A stretch of 64,000 nt of DNA from Dyadobacter sp. 3J3. GTDB taxonomy: Bacteria > Bacteroidota > Bacteroidia > Cytophagales > Spirosomataceae. The translations under genes and the position numbers were made by a program. This document shows positions 44,549 through 54,351 of the stretch, piece by piece. Position 1 is the stretch's first letter; every line of letters starts with the position of its first letter. The stretch is from assembly GCF_009801115.1 (NCBI RefSeq), contig NZ_VTOL01000006.1:310001-374000 (forward strand). Reading direction: 5' to 3'. The notes beneath the pieces are model-generated. The model worked only from the letters and a program-made list of their open reading frames with translations, had not been told where the DNA came from and ran no database searches.

Positions 44549-44818
44549 ATGGATAGTGTATCAGCAATAGCAATCGCTTCAATAATTACTGCCGGGCTAA
44601 CTACGGCTGTCGGATGCATGTTTCCCGCTTTAAGCGAAGGGAAAGCCGTAGCAACTGCCCTAGGCTCAATAGCACAACAGCCGGATGCAGCACCGACCAT
44701 CACCCGGACTTTATTCGTTGGACTGGCCATGATCGAATCGACAGCCATTTATTGTTTTGTGGTTTCGATGATATTGATTTTCGCAAATCCGTTCTGGACT
44801 CACATCATCGCTAAATAA
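44549..44818 (+). CDS. atpE: N-type F-ATPase subunit c with Na+-type ligand set
   Basis: 89 residues, two transmembrane helices. The ion-binding helix reads 'LFVGLAMIESTAIYCFVVSMI' with Glu63, Ser64, Thr65 and Tyr68. The E-S-T-x-x-Y pattern is the Na+-binding signature known from Ilyobacter-type c subunits. Helix 1 has Glu30 (ALSEGKAV), where the classic Na+ ring has Gln, as is usual in N-ATPases. It lies between subunits a and b, in the N-ATPase order. Confidence 0.92.
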   Translation: MDSVSAIAIASIITAGLTTAVGCMFPALSEGKAVATALGSIAQQPDAAPTITRTLFVGLAMIESTAIYCFVVSMILIFANPFWTHIIAK

Positions 44819-44824
44819 GAAATC

Positions 44825-45601
44825 ATGGAAATAAACTGGTTCACGGTAATAGCGCAGATCATCAACTTTCTGGTTTTGGTTTGGCTGATGAAAAAATATT
44901 TGTACAAACCAGTCCTGGACGCCGTTGACGAGCGCGAAAAGAAAATAGCTGCTGAACTTGCGGAGGCAATAAGTAACATGGTGGAGGCGAAAAAAAAGCA
45001 GGACGAATTTCAGCAGAAAAATGAGGAATTTGATAAACAAAAACAGCAATTGATGGCTCAGGCTGCATCGGATGCCGGAGTTGAAAAACAAAAAATGCTG
45101 GATTCAGCGAAGGTAGAAGCCGAAGTTGTAAAACAGAAGCTGGAAGATGCATCAAAACAGCAGCAGGCAGATTTGAATGATCTGGTATTACAAAAAACGC
45201 AGCAGCAGGTTTTCTCTATTACCCGCAAAGCCCTGGCCGAGCTAGCCTCTGCCAATCTTGAAGAACAATCTGTTCAGGTTTTCATCGGTAAAATCATGGC
45301 AATCAATGAAAATGACAAAAAGCAATTTATTGCCGCTTTTCATTCAGATTTAAATCCTGTATCTGTTAAAAGCGCTTTTGATTTATCGGAAAAGGAACAA
45401 AAAAGCATAACCAAAGCCATTGCCGATGTACTGGGAGAAGACGGTAAATATGAATTTAAGACTGATCCCAAAATAATCGGCGGCGTTGAATTATCCACAA
45501 AAGGATACAAACTCGCCTGGAGTTTTTCAGCATATATTAATTCACTCGAACAAAGTATCGATTCCAGAATGCGCAATACGGATATAGCGGTTAAGAAATA
45601 A
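44825..45601 (+). CDS. atpF: N-type F-ATPase subunit b, extended
   Basis: 258 residues, longer than standard b (about 160). One N-terminal transmembrane helix (WFTVIAQIINFLVLVWLMKKYLYKPVLDAVDEREKKI) is followed by a long coiled coil (about 35-140). The C-terminal ~110 residues ('QVFIGKIMAINENDKKQFIAAF ... KTDPKIIGGVELSTKGYKLAWSFSAYINSLE') resemble the C-terminal domain of delta. This fits N-ATPases, which lack a separate delta gene and carry its part on b. No atpH is present. Confidence 0.88.
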   Translation: MEINWFTVIAQIINFLVLVWLMKKYLYKPVLDAVDEREKKIAAELAEAISNMVEAKKKQDEFQQKNEEFDKQKQQLMAQAASDAGVEKQKMLDSAKVEAEVVKQKLEDASKQQQADLNDLVLQKTQQQVFSITRKALAELASANLEEQSVQVFIGKIMAINENDKKQFIAAFHSDLNPVSVKSAFDLSEKEQKSITKAIADVLGEDGKYEFKTDPKIIGGVELSTKGYKLAWSFSAYINSLEQSIDSRMRNTDIAVKK

Positions 45602-45605
45602 AGAT

Positions 45606-47153
45606 ATGCCATCAGCCAATTTAAAAGATAGTATAACAAATACATTGGATCAGCTCGATAAGGGAATAGCGGAGCATGAATTTGTATTCGCACCCCAGGA
45701 AGTTGGTTATGTAACAAGCGTGGCCACAGGTATTGTAAAAGTCTCCGGACTTGAAGGTGCCGGATTTGAGGAATTACTGAAATTTTCGGAAGATTTATAT
45801 GGTATTGCCTACAATCTCGATGAAGAAGAAATAGGTGTGATCTTGCTTGGTGAAGATACTTTACTGAATGCGGGTGACGAAGTAGAACGTACCGGCCGTG
45901 TTATGGATATTCCTGTGGGTGATCAGTTAATTGGCCGGGTTATCGATCCGATGGGTTTGCCTATTGATGGTAAAGGTGCGATTGCCACAAGCAAAAGACT
46001 GCCAATTGAACGCCCTTCACCCTCTATTATGGACCGACAAGCAGTCGATTCGCCTCTGCAAACTGGCATAAAAGTAATTGACGCCTTAATCCCGATTGGC
46101 CGCGGGCAGCGTGAATTGATTGTGGGCGACCGGCAAACGGGGAAAACCCAGATAGCGATTGACACCATACTGAATCAGCAGGGAAAAGATGTGCTATGCA
46201 TCTACTGCGCAATCGGCCAACGCGCCGCAGCTGTGGCGAAAGTTATTGCAAACCTGGAAGCAAAAGGAGCGATGGCTTATACGGTTGTGATGGTAGCCGA
46301 AGGTAACAATACCGCGGGACTGAAATATATCGCACCCTACGCAGCAACCAGTGTTGCCGAATATTTTATGGAACAAGGCCGTAACGTACTGATTGTATAT
46401 GACGATCTTACCCATCATGCGCGTGCCTACCGTGAGCTCTCGCTGTTGCTACGCAGGCCGCCGGGACGGGAAGCTTTCCCGGGTGATATTTTTTATATTC
46501 ATTCCAGGCTTCTTGAAAGGTCAACGCACCTCAGCGATAGATTGAAAGGCGGGTCGCTGACTGCCTTGCCGATCATTGAGACGGAAGCCCAGAATATTTC
46601 TGCCTACATCCCTACCAACCTGATCTCGATCACTGATGGACAGATATACCTTTCCCCCAAATTATTTGAAGCGGGTAATCTGCCGGCCGTTGATGTGGGT
46701 AAATCTGTTTCGCGTGTGGGTTCCAATGCGCAATTGCCTGTTTATGGATCTATTGTGAATTTAAAATTACAATACGCGCAGTTTGAAGAACTTGAAAGCT
46801 TTTCCCGTTTTGGTACCCGTCTGGATGAAAGTACTAAAAAAGTGATCGACCATGGACAACGTATCCGAAGTTGTCTGAAACAAAATGAACTTCATCCATT
46901 GACGGTCTCAGAACAAATTGTAGTGCTGCTTGCATTAACGAACGGACTTTTTGATACAATTTCAATTGACAAGATAGAACAGGGCGAAGGCGCCATTCTT
47001 AGCAGTATGGGTAACTTTTCCGATGCACTTTTAAAACGCCTATATTCAGACAAGCCCTTAAGTGATGCTGATCGGGGTTCGATTTTAAAAATCGCAGGTG
47101 AAATTCTTGACCCGTTCCAGGACAAACCGAAACCTGATCAAACTTCAAAATAA
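45606..47153 (+). CDS. atpA: N-type F-ATPase alpha subunit
   Basis: 515 residues. Walker A 'GDRQTGKTQIAIDTI', 'CIYCAIGQRAAAVAKVI', 'LIVYDDLTHHARAYRELSLLLRRPPGREAFPGDIFYIHSRLLERS' and 'SITDGQIYLSP' are the alpha-subunit markers. The N-terminal domain carries 'GIVKVSGLEGAGFEELL'. The start is 4 nt after atpF and the stop overlaps the start of atpG by 1 nt. Confidence 0.94.
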   Translation: MPSANLKDSITNTLDQLDKGIAEHEFVFAPQEVGYVTSVATGIVKVSGLEGAGFEELLKFSEDLYGIAYNLDEEEIGVILLGEDTLLNAGDEVERTGRVMDIPVGDQLIGRVIDPMGLPIDGKGAIATSKRLPIERPSPSIMDRQAVDSPLQTGIKVIDALIPIGRGQRELIVGDRQTGKTQIAIDTILNQQGKDVLCIYCAIGQRAAAVAKVIANLEAKGAMAYTVVMVAEGNNTAGLKYIAPYAATSVAEYFMEQGRNVLIVYDDLTHHARAYRELSLLLRRPPGREAFPGDIFYIHSRLLERSTHLSDRLKGGSLTALPIIETEAQNISAYIPTNLISITDGQIYLSPKLFEAGNLPAVDVGKSVSRVGSNAQLPVYGSIVNLKLQYAQFEELESFSRFGTRLDESTKKVIDHGQRIRSCLKQNELHPLTVSEQIVVLLALTNGLFDTISIDKIEQGEGAILSSMGNFSDALLKRLYSDKPLSDADRGSILKIAGEILDPFQDKPKPDQTSK

Positions 47154-48046
47154 TGGATACTTTAGAAGATCTGAACAGAAAGCTGGCTGGTGCAAAAGAC
47201 ATTAAATCGGTCGTGAAGGCCATGAAGGCTATGGCGGCAGCCAATATTTCACAATATGAAACGGCAGTAGCCTCACTCGGCGATTACTATCAAACCGTTA
47301 CACTGGGTATCAAAGCTTATCTGACGGCACAAAAAGTTCGGACGGTTATTGAAAAACCAGGGCACCGAAAAGTTGAAGATCAAACAATTTGCGTGATCGT
47401 TTTTGGATCAGACCTGGGTTTGGTTGGCCAGTTTAACGATCTGATCGCCGGTTTTGTAGAGAAATCTTTGAGCCATATTACAGGTAAAAAGGAAATTTGG
47501 GTAATTGGTGAACGTGTTCAGGCGCTTTTGTCGGACGCCGGGCTGAAGATCACAAAATCTTACCCCGTTCCCGGATCAATAGATTCGGTCACGCCACTTA
47601 TTCACGATCTACTGATCGAAATAGGAATAGCACGTGAGGCAAGGCACATCAAACAGTTTTATGTATTTCACAACCAGCCCAAAGCTGGTTCAGGATACGA
47701 ACCTGTCATGCAGCGTTTATTGCCACTGGACGAAAAATGGATGCTTGATCTAATGGCGATTCAGTGGCCTACCAACAAGACCCCCGTAATTTTGGGGGAT
47801 TCGGTGACTGTACTAAGCGGTCTTATTAATGCCTACCTGTTCGTTTCCGGCTTTAAAGCATGTGCGGAATCACTGGCCGCAGAAAATGCCAGCCGCCTGA
47901 TGTCCATGCAGCGCGCAGAAAAAAGTATAAGTGATATGCTGGAAAGTCTGGGCAGGAAATTTCAGAGCTTGCGTCAAAGCATGATCGACGAAGAGCTTTT
48001 TGACGTCGTTTCTGGGTTTGAAGCCCTGAAAAAAGAACATCACTAA
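47153..48046 (+). CDS. atpG: N-type F-ATPase gamma subunit
   Basis: 297 residues. The N-terminal helix 'LEDLNRKLAGAKDIKSVVKAMKAMAAANISQYE' and the C-terminal helix 'ASRLMSMQRAEKSISDMLESLGRKFQSLRQSMIDEELFDVVSGFEAL' form the rotor coiled coil of F1 gamma. It ends the operon, as in other N-ATPase clusters. Confidence 0.92.
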   Translation: MDTLEDLNRKLAGAKDIKSVVKAMKAMAAANISQYETAVASLGDYYQTVTLGIKAYLTAQKVRTVIEKPGHRKVEDQTICVIVFGSDLGLVGQFNDLIAGFVEKSLSHITGKKEIWVIGERVQALLSDAGLKITKSYPVPGSIDSVTPLIHDLLIEIGIAREARHIKQFYVFHNQPKAGSGYEPVMQRLLPLDEKWMLDLMAIQWPTNKTPVILGDSVTVLSGLINAYLFVSGFKACAESLAAENASRLMSMQRAEKSISDMLESLGRKFQSLRQSMIDEELFDVVSGFEALKKEHH

Positions 48047-48084
48047 ACCCGAAACCGGGCAAAAAATCTAAAAAGGTTGGATAT

Positions 48085-48276
48085 TTGAAGATGATTGTCA
48101 TCGATGATTTAAAATCGGAGACAATAACAAATCATGTCAAAGAATACGTAGGTAGTTCTGCGGATTTAACCACCGGCGATTCGACATCCTACACAAAATT
48201 AAAAGAGCATATCCGTTCCCATACCGCATCCGTCATCCCTACCCAACAGCTTTCAAAAATATTACCTTGCATACAC
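48085..48276 (+). pseudogene. transposase remnant (IS1595/ISXO2-like)
   Basis: About 64 codons: 'VIDDLKSETITNHVKEYVGSSADLTTGDSTSYTKLKEHIRSHTASVIPTQQLSKILP'. This is the central strand-helix region of ISXO2-type transposases, which carries TDG-x-x-Y (here TGDSTSY) followed by H and then LPWVH (here LPCIH). The 5' and 3' parts are missing and the 3' end is cut by the MITE-like element. Confidence 0.65.
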
Positions 48277-48449
48277 TGGAGAATTCGGACAGTGTGACCA
48301 TCCGATTCCGTGGCAGATTGAACATCAACAGATTGTTGCTCATTATGAGTCAAATAACTAACAACCATTTATTTAAACTTGTCAATTTCGACCGAAACGA
48401 TATGTCTTGAGTTTCCGAATTACGGTGGTCAATGGCTCCGAATTCTCCA
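48277..48449. mobile_element. 173-bp non-coding MITE-like element with IS21-type ends
   Basis: The two ends are 13-bp perfect inverted repeats (TGGAGAATTCGGA at 48277-48289 and its complement TCCGAATTCTCCA at 48437-48449). Inside each end a second block repeats (TGACCATCCG and, on the other strand, TGACCACCGT), as in the multiple terminal repeats of IS21-family elements. It has no transposase gene. No target duplication is visible. It truncates the IS1595-type remnant. Confidence 0.65.
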
Positions 48450-48513
48450 CCTCTTTTACATCTTGTTTTTTTGTGCTGCAAACCTACTTTTATTCACTTA
48501 AAAAAAGTATGTT

Positions 48514-49753
48514 ATGCTAAGTAAAACATTCACATTACTGTTCTATTTAAAAAAGCCGAAAAATTATGTTGAAGGTAATATGCCGATTTATATGCGTTTT
48601 ACCATTGACAGACAACGTATTGAGATTACAACTAAACGCGAATGCGAGCCAGATAAATGGAATACATCGTCAGGAAGGAAAGTGGGTCAGAAAGAAGATG
48701 TTCGTGCGCTTAATGCTTTTTTAGACTCGTTGCAAACAAAGGTTTATGAAGCGCAACGTAATCTTGTCGACGCAGGTAAGCCAGTTACGGCCAATAGCAT
48801 CAAAGACATCCTCACTGGGGTTGCCGATAAACCGAGAATGATCATGGAAATTTTTAAGGAGCATAACGATGAAATGCTTGCCTTGGTTGGAAAGGATTTT
48901 GCACGAGGGACTTACAATAGGTACGAAGCCGCAATGCGAAATGTACAAGAATTCTTGCTATATAAATACAAGGTAAAGGACATTAGTTTAGATAAACTTG
49001 ATTACGGCCTGATTTCGTCTTATGCCTTTTACCTCAAGCATAAACGGAATATCTCTCACAACACGACCATGAAATATCTGGTATATTTCAAAAAGATAGT
49101 CTTGATATGTGTAAAGAATGGATGGATTGTTCGTGATCCGTTCTTTGCGTTTAGTATGGCCAAGCAGGAAGTGGATCGTCGTCCACTGGATGAAAATGAA
49201 TTAACGGCAATCGAGACAAAAGAATTTCCCAATGAAAGGATTAGGAAGGTAAGGGACATATTTTTGTTCTGTTGTTACACAGGGCTATCTTATGTAGATG
49301 TTCAAAAGCTAAGAAGGTCAGAGATGATAGACTGGTTAGATGGCAAAAAGTGGTTATCCATAAATCGTCAGAAGACTGATACCTCCTTCACGAATTCCAC
49401 TATTGCAATTGCCTTTTAAAATTTTGGACCATTATGCAGATCACATAAATTGCCAGGTGCAGGATTATTTACTTTTGGTTATGACAAACCAGCGAATGAA
49501 TTCATACCTTAAAGAGATTGCGGATGTCTGTGGAATTGACAGAAACATCACATTTTATTTGGCACGTCACACGTTCGCAACAACGATAACCCTGTCCAAC
49601 AATGTCCCAATCGAAAGCGTATCTAAAATGTTAGGTCATAAGGATCTGAGAACAACCTAACATTATGCTAAGATTGTTGATAAGAAGGTTGGAAATGATA
49701 TGGATGATTTACGGAGAAAACTTGAATCAAAACAGAAAAAGTTTGTGGATTGA
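48514..49753 (+). pseudogene. tyrosine-type site-specific integrase, frameshifted and with one stop
   Basis: The first part (301 codons) has a Bacteroidota Arm/core-binding region ('YVEGNMPIYMRFTIDRQRIEITTKRECEPDKWN') and the catalytic beginning 'CCYTGLSYVDVQKLRRSEM'. At about 49395 one extra A (ACGAATTCC for ACGATTCC) shifts the frame; the second part carries 'LARHTFATTITLSNNVPIESVSKMLGHKDLRTT', where TAA at 49658-49660 replaces CAA before 'HYAKIVDKKVGNDMDDLRRKLESKQKKFVD'. Two lesions, so it is inactive. Fused in frame it would be about 410 residues, the usual length for transposon integrases of this phylum. Confidence 0.88.
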
Positions 49754-50019
49754 GAATTAGGATTCCTCCACCTCCACTGATTGATAGATAAAAATTACTA
49801 AAAATACAGTAAATAAACGATTTGCTGTATTTTTTTTCCAACATCCAAAATATTCAATTTTTATCAATCCTTTTGGGGAAATTCGGGTACTTGTAATGCA
49901 AAATTAAGGTATTCGAATTTTATTTAAAGTTTTGATTATCAGAAATAGGTATTATGCGTTAATAACAAATGGCTGATGAATGACCTTTTCAGGAATTTAA
50001 ACTGACGTAGAAAGAAGTT

Positions 50020-50418
50020 GTAAAAAATCAGTTATCTCGTGCAGAGCTAAAACGTCTTACAGAAAAGATATTTGACATGACCTTTTAAGTAAAGTCAGTG
50101 AAATTTTTCTGTTCTGCTTTAATACCTGACTTGCCTACGTCGATGTTAAGCAGTTGAAACGGACAGATATTGTTGCCGGAATGGATGGAAATCTTTGGAG
50201 CGATATTAACCAGACAGAAAACTGATGCGGACTTTCAAAGCGCTTACTTTTCATATTGCCCGTCATACCTTTGAGACAACGGTGGCACTCAGTAATAAGG
50301 TTGCTATTGAAACGGTGTCGAAAATGCTTGCACACCGATGCTGATTTATGCCAAAATTCTCGATGTGAAGATTACTGGGGATATGATGGCGATGAGGGAA
50401 AAGTTAAGAGGAATTTAA
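50020..50418 (+). pseudogene. second, heavily decayed tyrosine integrase remnant
   Basis: Fragments in different frames follow the integrase order: 'SRAELKRLTEKIFDM', then 'LAYVDVKQLKRTDIVAGMDG', then 'FHIARHTFETTVALSNKVAIETVSKMLAH' and 'LIYAKILDVKITGDMMAMREKLRGI'. Several frameshifts separate them. It differs from the first pseudogene in sequence, so it is an independent insertion history at the same locus. Coordinates are approximate. Confidence 0.7.
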
Positions 50419-50649
50419 CTATTTTATTTAGATGCGAATAGTCAGTTTCTACTGATTGATTTATCAGAGCCTTGTTTCATAGTTATATTGTCCATTCACA
50501 TTACCAGAAGTGACAATTTATTGGAGTATAAAAAGTATTTCACTGACTCCTTTTGCAATAAGTCAGATAAGATTACAACAAAGCCGGATTTGGCTACTCA
50601 TGCAGTCCGTTTTTTGCTGAGCTTTGTTTTATACTAAAACTAAAACAAA

Positions 50650-51513
50650 ATGCGAATATTAGTAACGGGCGCAACTGGTGCGTTGGGAAGTGCTGTGATC
50701 GAAACGATGTTGAAAAAAATCCCGGCCAGTCGCATTGCTATTCTTACCCGGAAAGAGGAAAAGCAATTGTCGTTTCAGGAGAAGGGATTCCGGGCATACC
50801 TGGGCGGTTTCGAGGATATCCCTTCGCTTGACAGGGCCATGAAAGGGATAGACAGGGTGTTACTGATTTCAGCTGGGGACGACGGCGACAGAATGGAGCA
50901 ACACCGTAATGTTGTGAATGCAGCCAAAAGGGCGGGGGTTTCCGGCATTGGCTACACCAGCCGCTCGTTACGGGATAGGGCTAGCCTATCTAACTCATTG
51001 ATGGTTGACCACTTTGCCACCGAAGACTATATCCGGGAGAGTGGCTTGCGCCACACCATCTTTCGCAACGCCTTGTACATGGATGTCATTCCATTGTTTG
51101 TCGGCAAACAGGTATTTGAGACCGGCATTGTTCAATCCGCCGGAATCGGCAAGGTAGCATTTGCGCTTCGAAAGGAAATGGGTGAGGCGATTGCCCATGT
51201 AATGTTAGATGAAGCCTGCGAAAACAAGGTTTACCGGTTCACGGGTGGAGAGGCGTATTCGTTTCACGAAGTTGCACGGGCATTGACCGAGCTGTCCGGA
51301 AAAGAGGTGAACTACACCGCGGTTGAAAGTCCGGCTTTCGAGGCGATTCTGATTCAGAAGGGCATTCCCGCAGCAATGGTAAGAAAAATTATCGATTTTA
51401 ATGCCGATATTCGAAACGGGCAGGAATCCGAAGTGACCGCCGAGCTGGCCCAGAAGCTTGGGCGCCCGCCAGTTTCACTGATGGAAGGGCTGAAATTAAT
51501 GTTTGGATTATAA
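50650..51513 (+). CDS. NmrA-type NAD(P)H-binding oxidoreductase
   Basis: 287 residues with the atypical SDR start 'MRILVTGATGALGSAVIETML' (GxxGxxG) and the extended fold of NmrA/QOR2-like enzymes (GGFEDIPSLDRAMKGIDRVLLIS, 'GYTSRSLRDRASLSNSLMVDHFATEDYIRESGLRHTIFRNALYMD'). Members reduce quinones or act as redox sensors. An AraC regulator follows 14 nt downstream and probably controls it. It is intact, unlike many neighbours. Confidence 0.88.
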   Translation: MRILVTGATGALGSAVIETMLKKIPASRIAILTRKEEKQLSFQEKGFRAYLGGFEDIPSLDRAMKGIDRVLLISAGDDGDRMEQHRNVVNAAKRAGVSGIGYTSRSLRDRASLSNSLMVDHFATEDYIRESGLRHTIFRNALYMDVIPLFVGKQVFETGIVQSAGIGKVAFALRKEMGEAIAHVMLDEACENKVYRFTGGEAYSFHEVARALTELSGKEVNYTAVESPAFEAILIQKGIPAAMVRKIIDFNADIRNGQESEVTAELAQKLGRPPVSLMEGLKLMFGL

Positions 51514-51527
51514 ACAACCCCTTTGTT

Positions 51528-52466
51528 ATGAAGTCAAATGAACCACCCAGGCATATTCGCACCATCACCGAATATCACCGGTTGATGGAGTTGCCCAAAC
51601 CTGAGCACCCGCTCATCAGCGTGGTACGATTCGAGGATATCAAAGCCCGGCCTGGCCTCGCCAGGCCGGGTATGGCCCCCAAAAGCATAAGCCATCATTT
51701 TTATACGATCGCCCTGAAAAAAAACGTCAACTCCAAGCTCAAATATGGCCAACAGGAATTTGATTTTGACGAGGGCGTCATGGTGTTTATGGCACCCAGA
51801 CAAGTCCTTTCGGTTGAGGCGGCCACCGAAGAGGAATTTAAACACACCGGGTGGCTTTTGCTCATCCATCCGGATTTTCTCTGGAACACCCCATTGTCGG
51901 ACAAAATAAAGAAATATGAGTACTTCGGCTATCATCTCTGCGAAGCGCTACACCTTTCTAATAATGAGGAAATGCTGGTTGTGGGGCTCATGCGGCAGGT
52001 CGAGCAGGAATACCACGCCAACATGGATACATCAAGCCACCACGTAATGGTTGCGCAATTGGAATTACTGCTCACGTATGCCGGGAGATTTTACCAGCGC
52101 CAATTCCTGACCCGCCGGATTCCCCACCATACCATCCTAGAACGGATGGAGTCCTTGCTGGCCCATCATTTCAAAGACCAAGTCTTGGCGGCTCAGGGCG
52201 TCCCGACCGTCGAGTCGGTGGCCGAGGCCCTGAATCTTTCCTCAGACTACCTAAGTCGTCTACTGACAACACTGACCGGACAAAGCACTAGGCATTTTAT
52301 ACAAGACAAGCTCATTGAACTGGCAAAAGAAAAACTTTCCACCACGGATCTGTCAGTCAGCGAAATTGCCTTCCAGCTGGGGTTTGAACATCCCCAGTCG
52401 TTTAGTAAATTGTTCAAAATTAAGACTCGTTATTCACCGGCCACATTCAGACAGTCATTCAATTAG
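51528..52466 (+). CDS. AraC-family transcriptional regulator
   Basis: 312 residues. An N-terminal cupin-like sensor (about 1-180) is followed by an AraC HTH pair: 'ADALNLSSDYLSRLLTTLTGQSTRHFIQDKLIELAKEKLSTTDLSVSEIAFQLGFEHPQSFSKLFKIKTRYSPATFR'-like region (about 225-310; the actual start reads VAEALNLS). The type matches regulators that sit beside and control NmrA-type oxidoreductases. Contiguous with the preceding gene, so co-transcribed. Confidence 0.88.
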   Translation: MKSNEPPRHIRTITEYHRLMELPKPEHPLISVVRFEDIKARPGLARPGMAPKSISHHFYTIALKKNVNSKLKYGQQEFDFDEGVMVFMAPRQVLSVEAATEEEFKHTGWLLLIHPDFLWNTPLSDKIKKYEYFGYHLCEALHLSNNEEMLVVGLMRQVEQEYHANMDTSSHHVMVAQLELLLTYAGRFYQRQFLTRRIPHHTILERMESLLAHHFKDQVLAAQGVPTVESVAEALNLSSDYLSRLLTTLTGQSTRHFIQDKLIELAKEKLSTTDLSVSEIAFQLGFEHPQSFSKLFKIKTRYSPATFRQSFN

Positions 52467-52592
52467 GGAGTGTCTGGATACAAAAGCCTGTATTCTTGAT
52501 CAACGGGGCCGCGCGGTTCAAATAAAAAACTACCCTTGAATATTCCACATTAGCTGGCCTGTCAAAAAGCCTTATTGGCTGTTGCCCTTTCG

Positions 52593-53286
52593 TTATTTGG
52601 ATAATGCAAAGTCAACCGCTGCTTTGGAATGAATTGCGATGGTGTCAAAAATTGGAATACTGCAGTCAGTTGGACCAAGCAATATTGAAAATTCAGCGCT
52701 GCCAAATACAACGCCCTCTGCTCCGCAGCTTTTTAATTTGTCAATAATTTCGATGTATTTATTTTTTGTCTCGTCTTTAAAAATTCCTTTTGTCAACTCA
52801 TTAAAAATAGAAGCATGAATATAATCTTTATCAGTTTCATCGGGAATAATCGTGTCAATGCCCAACTGTGAAAGACGATCTTTAAAGAAAGGATGTTCCA
52901 TTGTAAATTTTGTTCCAAGAAGTGCAACCTTGTTAATTTTTTGTTTAACGATTTCCTTGGCTGTTTCCTCTGCACTATGCAGCAACGGGATTTTTATTCT
53001 TTGCCGGATAGAGTCCGCAAAAAGGTGAACGGTGTTGGCACACATCACAATACAGTCTGCCCCCGCATTCTCAAGTTGTATCGCAATGCCTGACAACATC
53101 TTTCCGGCTGCATCCAAGTCGCCGGCATTTTGTAGTGAGCTGAATTCTTCAAAATCCACCGAATAGAGTAGTAATTTGGAAGAGTGAGCGCTGCCCAATT
53201 GTTGATTTGTGAGCTGATTAAGCGTTTTGTAATAGATGGATGTAGGCATACCAGCTAAGCCCACCGATTAGTCCTAATGTCTTCAT
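52593..53286 (-). pseudogene. Asp/Glu racemase family protein with an N-terminal frameshift
   Basis: The ATG at 53286 begins '[13 protein letters not shown]', the canonical family start, but one extra base near 53243 moves the frame; the correct continuation '[13 protein letters not shown]' is in the frame that runs on to 52593. That main frame contains '[17 protein letters not shown]' (first catalytic Cys) and '[13 protein letters not shown]' where the second Cys motif (usually GCTE) reads GSAE. So besides the frameshift the second catalytic Cys is Ser. It is probably inactive, unless the frameshift is a sequence error. Confidence 0.8.
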
Positions 53287-53350
53287 AAATTATTCAGATT
53301 ATTTTAGTTAACTTTTTAAATTCAATAAATCTTATGACCGATCCCTAGCT

Positions 53351-53615
53351 TAGATGTCCTGGTTTTCACAAATTAATACCCGCTTTCTATCAATCCAATA
53401 AGCAAGTGCAACTATTCCTATCGGTACTGACAATAAAGCAAGTGTTGTAACTGAAGTAGGCTGTGGAAATGTTTGATGTCCACCTTTTCAATGTCAGATA
53501 CCAACAAAAATGGCCGGAGTATTTGAAGGCATTGCATTGCAATAAAAAGATATCCCAAAGAAACTTTCGGTGCCGCCATATTAGCAAAGGATAGTCCGAA
53601 GTGTCCGATATACAT
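53351..53615 (-). pseudogene. membrane protein remnant with internal deletion
   Basis: From ATG 53615: 'MYIGHFGLSFANMAAPKVSLGYLFIAMQCLQILRPFLLVSDIEKV' is the N-terminus of a common bacterial membrane family ('MFIGHfa.gf..k..aP..SLg.lf.a.q..D.LWP'). After a frame change it continues 'FPQPTSVTTLALLSVPIGIVALAYWIDRKR', which is the C-terminus of the same family. The middle (about 120 residues) is missing. Confidence 0.65.
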
Positions 53616-53783
53616 AGAGTGAAAATTAATTGTCGCATTGAAATACAATAATCCATAAAAATGCTGACACTTCACTTGATAAAAATCAAGACACAGCAAT
53701 AAGTTGCATTTTCACATGCAGAGTATAGGGTTGTTTTGAAACTTTAAAGTTATTTTGAAGAATAGTCCATAATAAATCAATTT

Positions 53784-54122
53784 ATGCTGTCACCGAAAAC
53801 CAAAGGAGATTTTGCCCGTGTCATTCCCTTTTGAGTATTTTGGTTTATTTTTAGCCTGATTTATTGCCTTCTGGAAAAAGGAATTCCTGGAGATCTGGAC
53901 CACTATCCTTCAACAGGCAATCAGTACAAATTTGCAGCAAACATTTTTGCAATTCCGGCTATGGGCCTGATGATGGGTTTAATTGCCGGCATTCCAGCGA
54001 TTGGTTATTTCAGTAAGTGGTTTGGAATTGCAACCTTTTGTTGGAGGAATTTAATAGGCAATATTTTCTTGCATCTTATGGGGAATCTTCCATTCACCGG
54101 ACCCCTTGAAACCTCTATTTAA
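53784..54122 (+). pseudogene. N-terminal membrane part of an adenylate/guanylate cyclase-type protein, with stop
   Basis: 'MLSPKTKGDFARVIPF', TGA, then in the same frame 'VFWFIFSLIYCLLEKGIPGDLDHYPSTGNQYKFAANIF' and 'AIPAMGLMMGLIAGIPAIGYFSKWF'. This is the membrane domain in front of class III cyclases of Bacteroidota (pattern 'LEKG..G.L.yYPSTGNpY.F'). The cyclase domain is missing. Confidence 0.7.
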
Positions 54123-54174
54123 TTGATTTACTTTTTCGATTTATCATATCATACTGCTTTTTTCTCGTTTTGCA

Positions 54175-54351
54175 GCTTTAAATTATTGCAAAGTCTTAGG
54201 CGCAATTCCTAATAAAATACAAAAGTCAAGAATTTTGGTTGCACTTGATGTTCCCGCGGATGTAGACTATGAACCACTCAGATTATATTTAGAAGATGGT
54301 CAGAATAATGGAATTTGGGAATACGAGGAAGCGTGTTTGGGATGGAAATAA
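54175..54351 (+). pseudogene. C-terminal fragment of a DUF4265-type protein
   Basis: 59 codons without an in-frame start: 'GAIPNKIQKSRILVALDVPA' then 'DVDYEPLRLYLEDGQNNGIWEYEEACLGWK' and stop. The ending 'L..G...GIW.YEEACL' is the characteristic C-terminus of DUF4265 proteins. The N-terminal half is missing. Confidence 0.6.
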
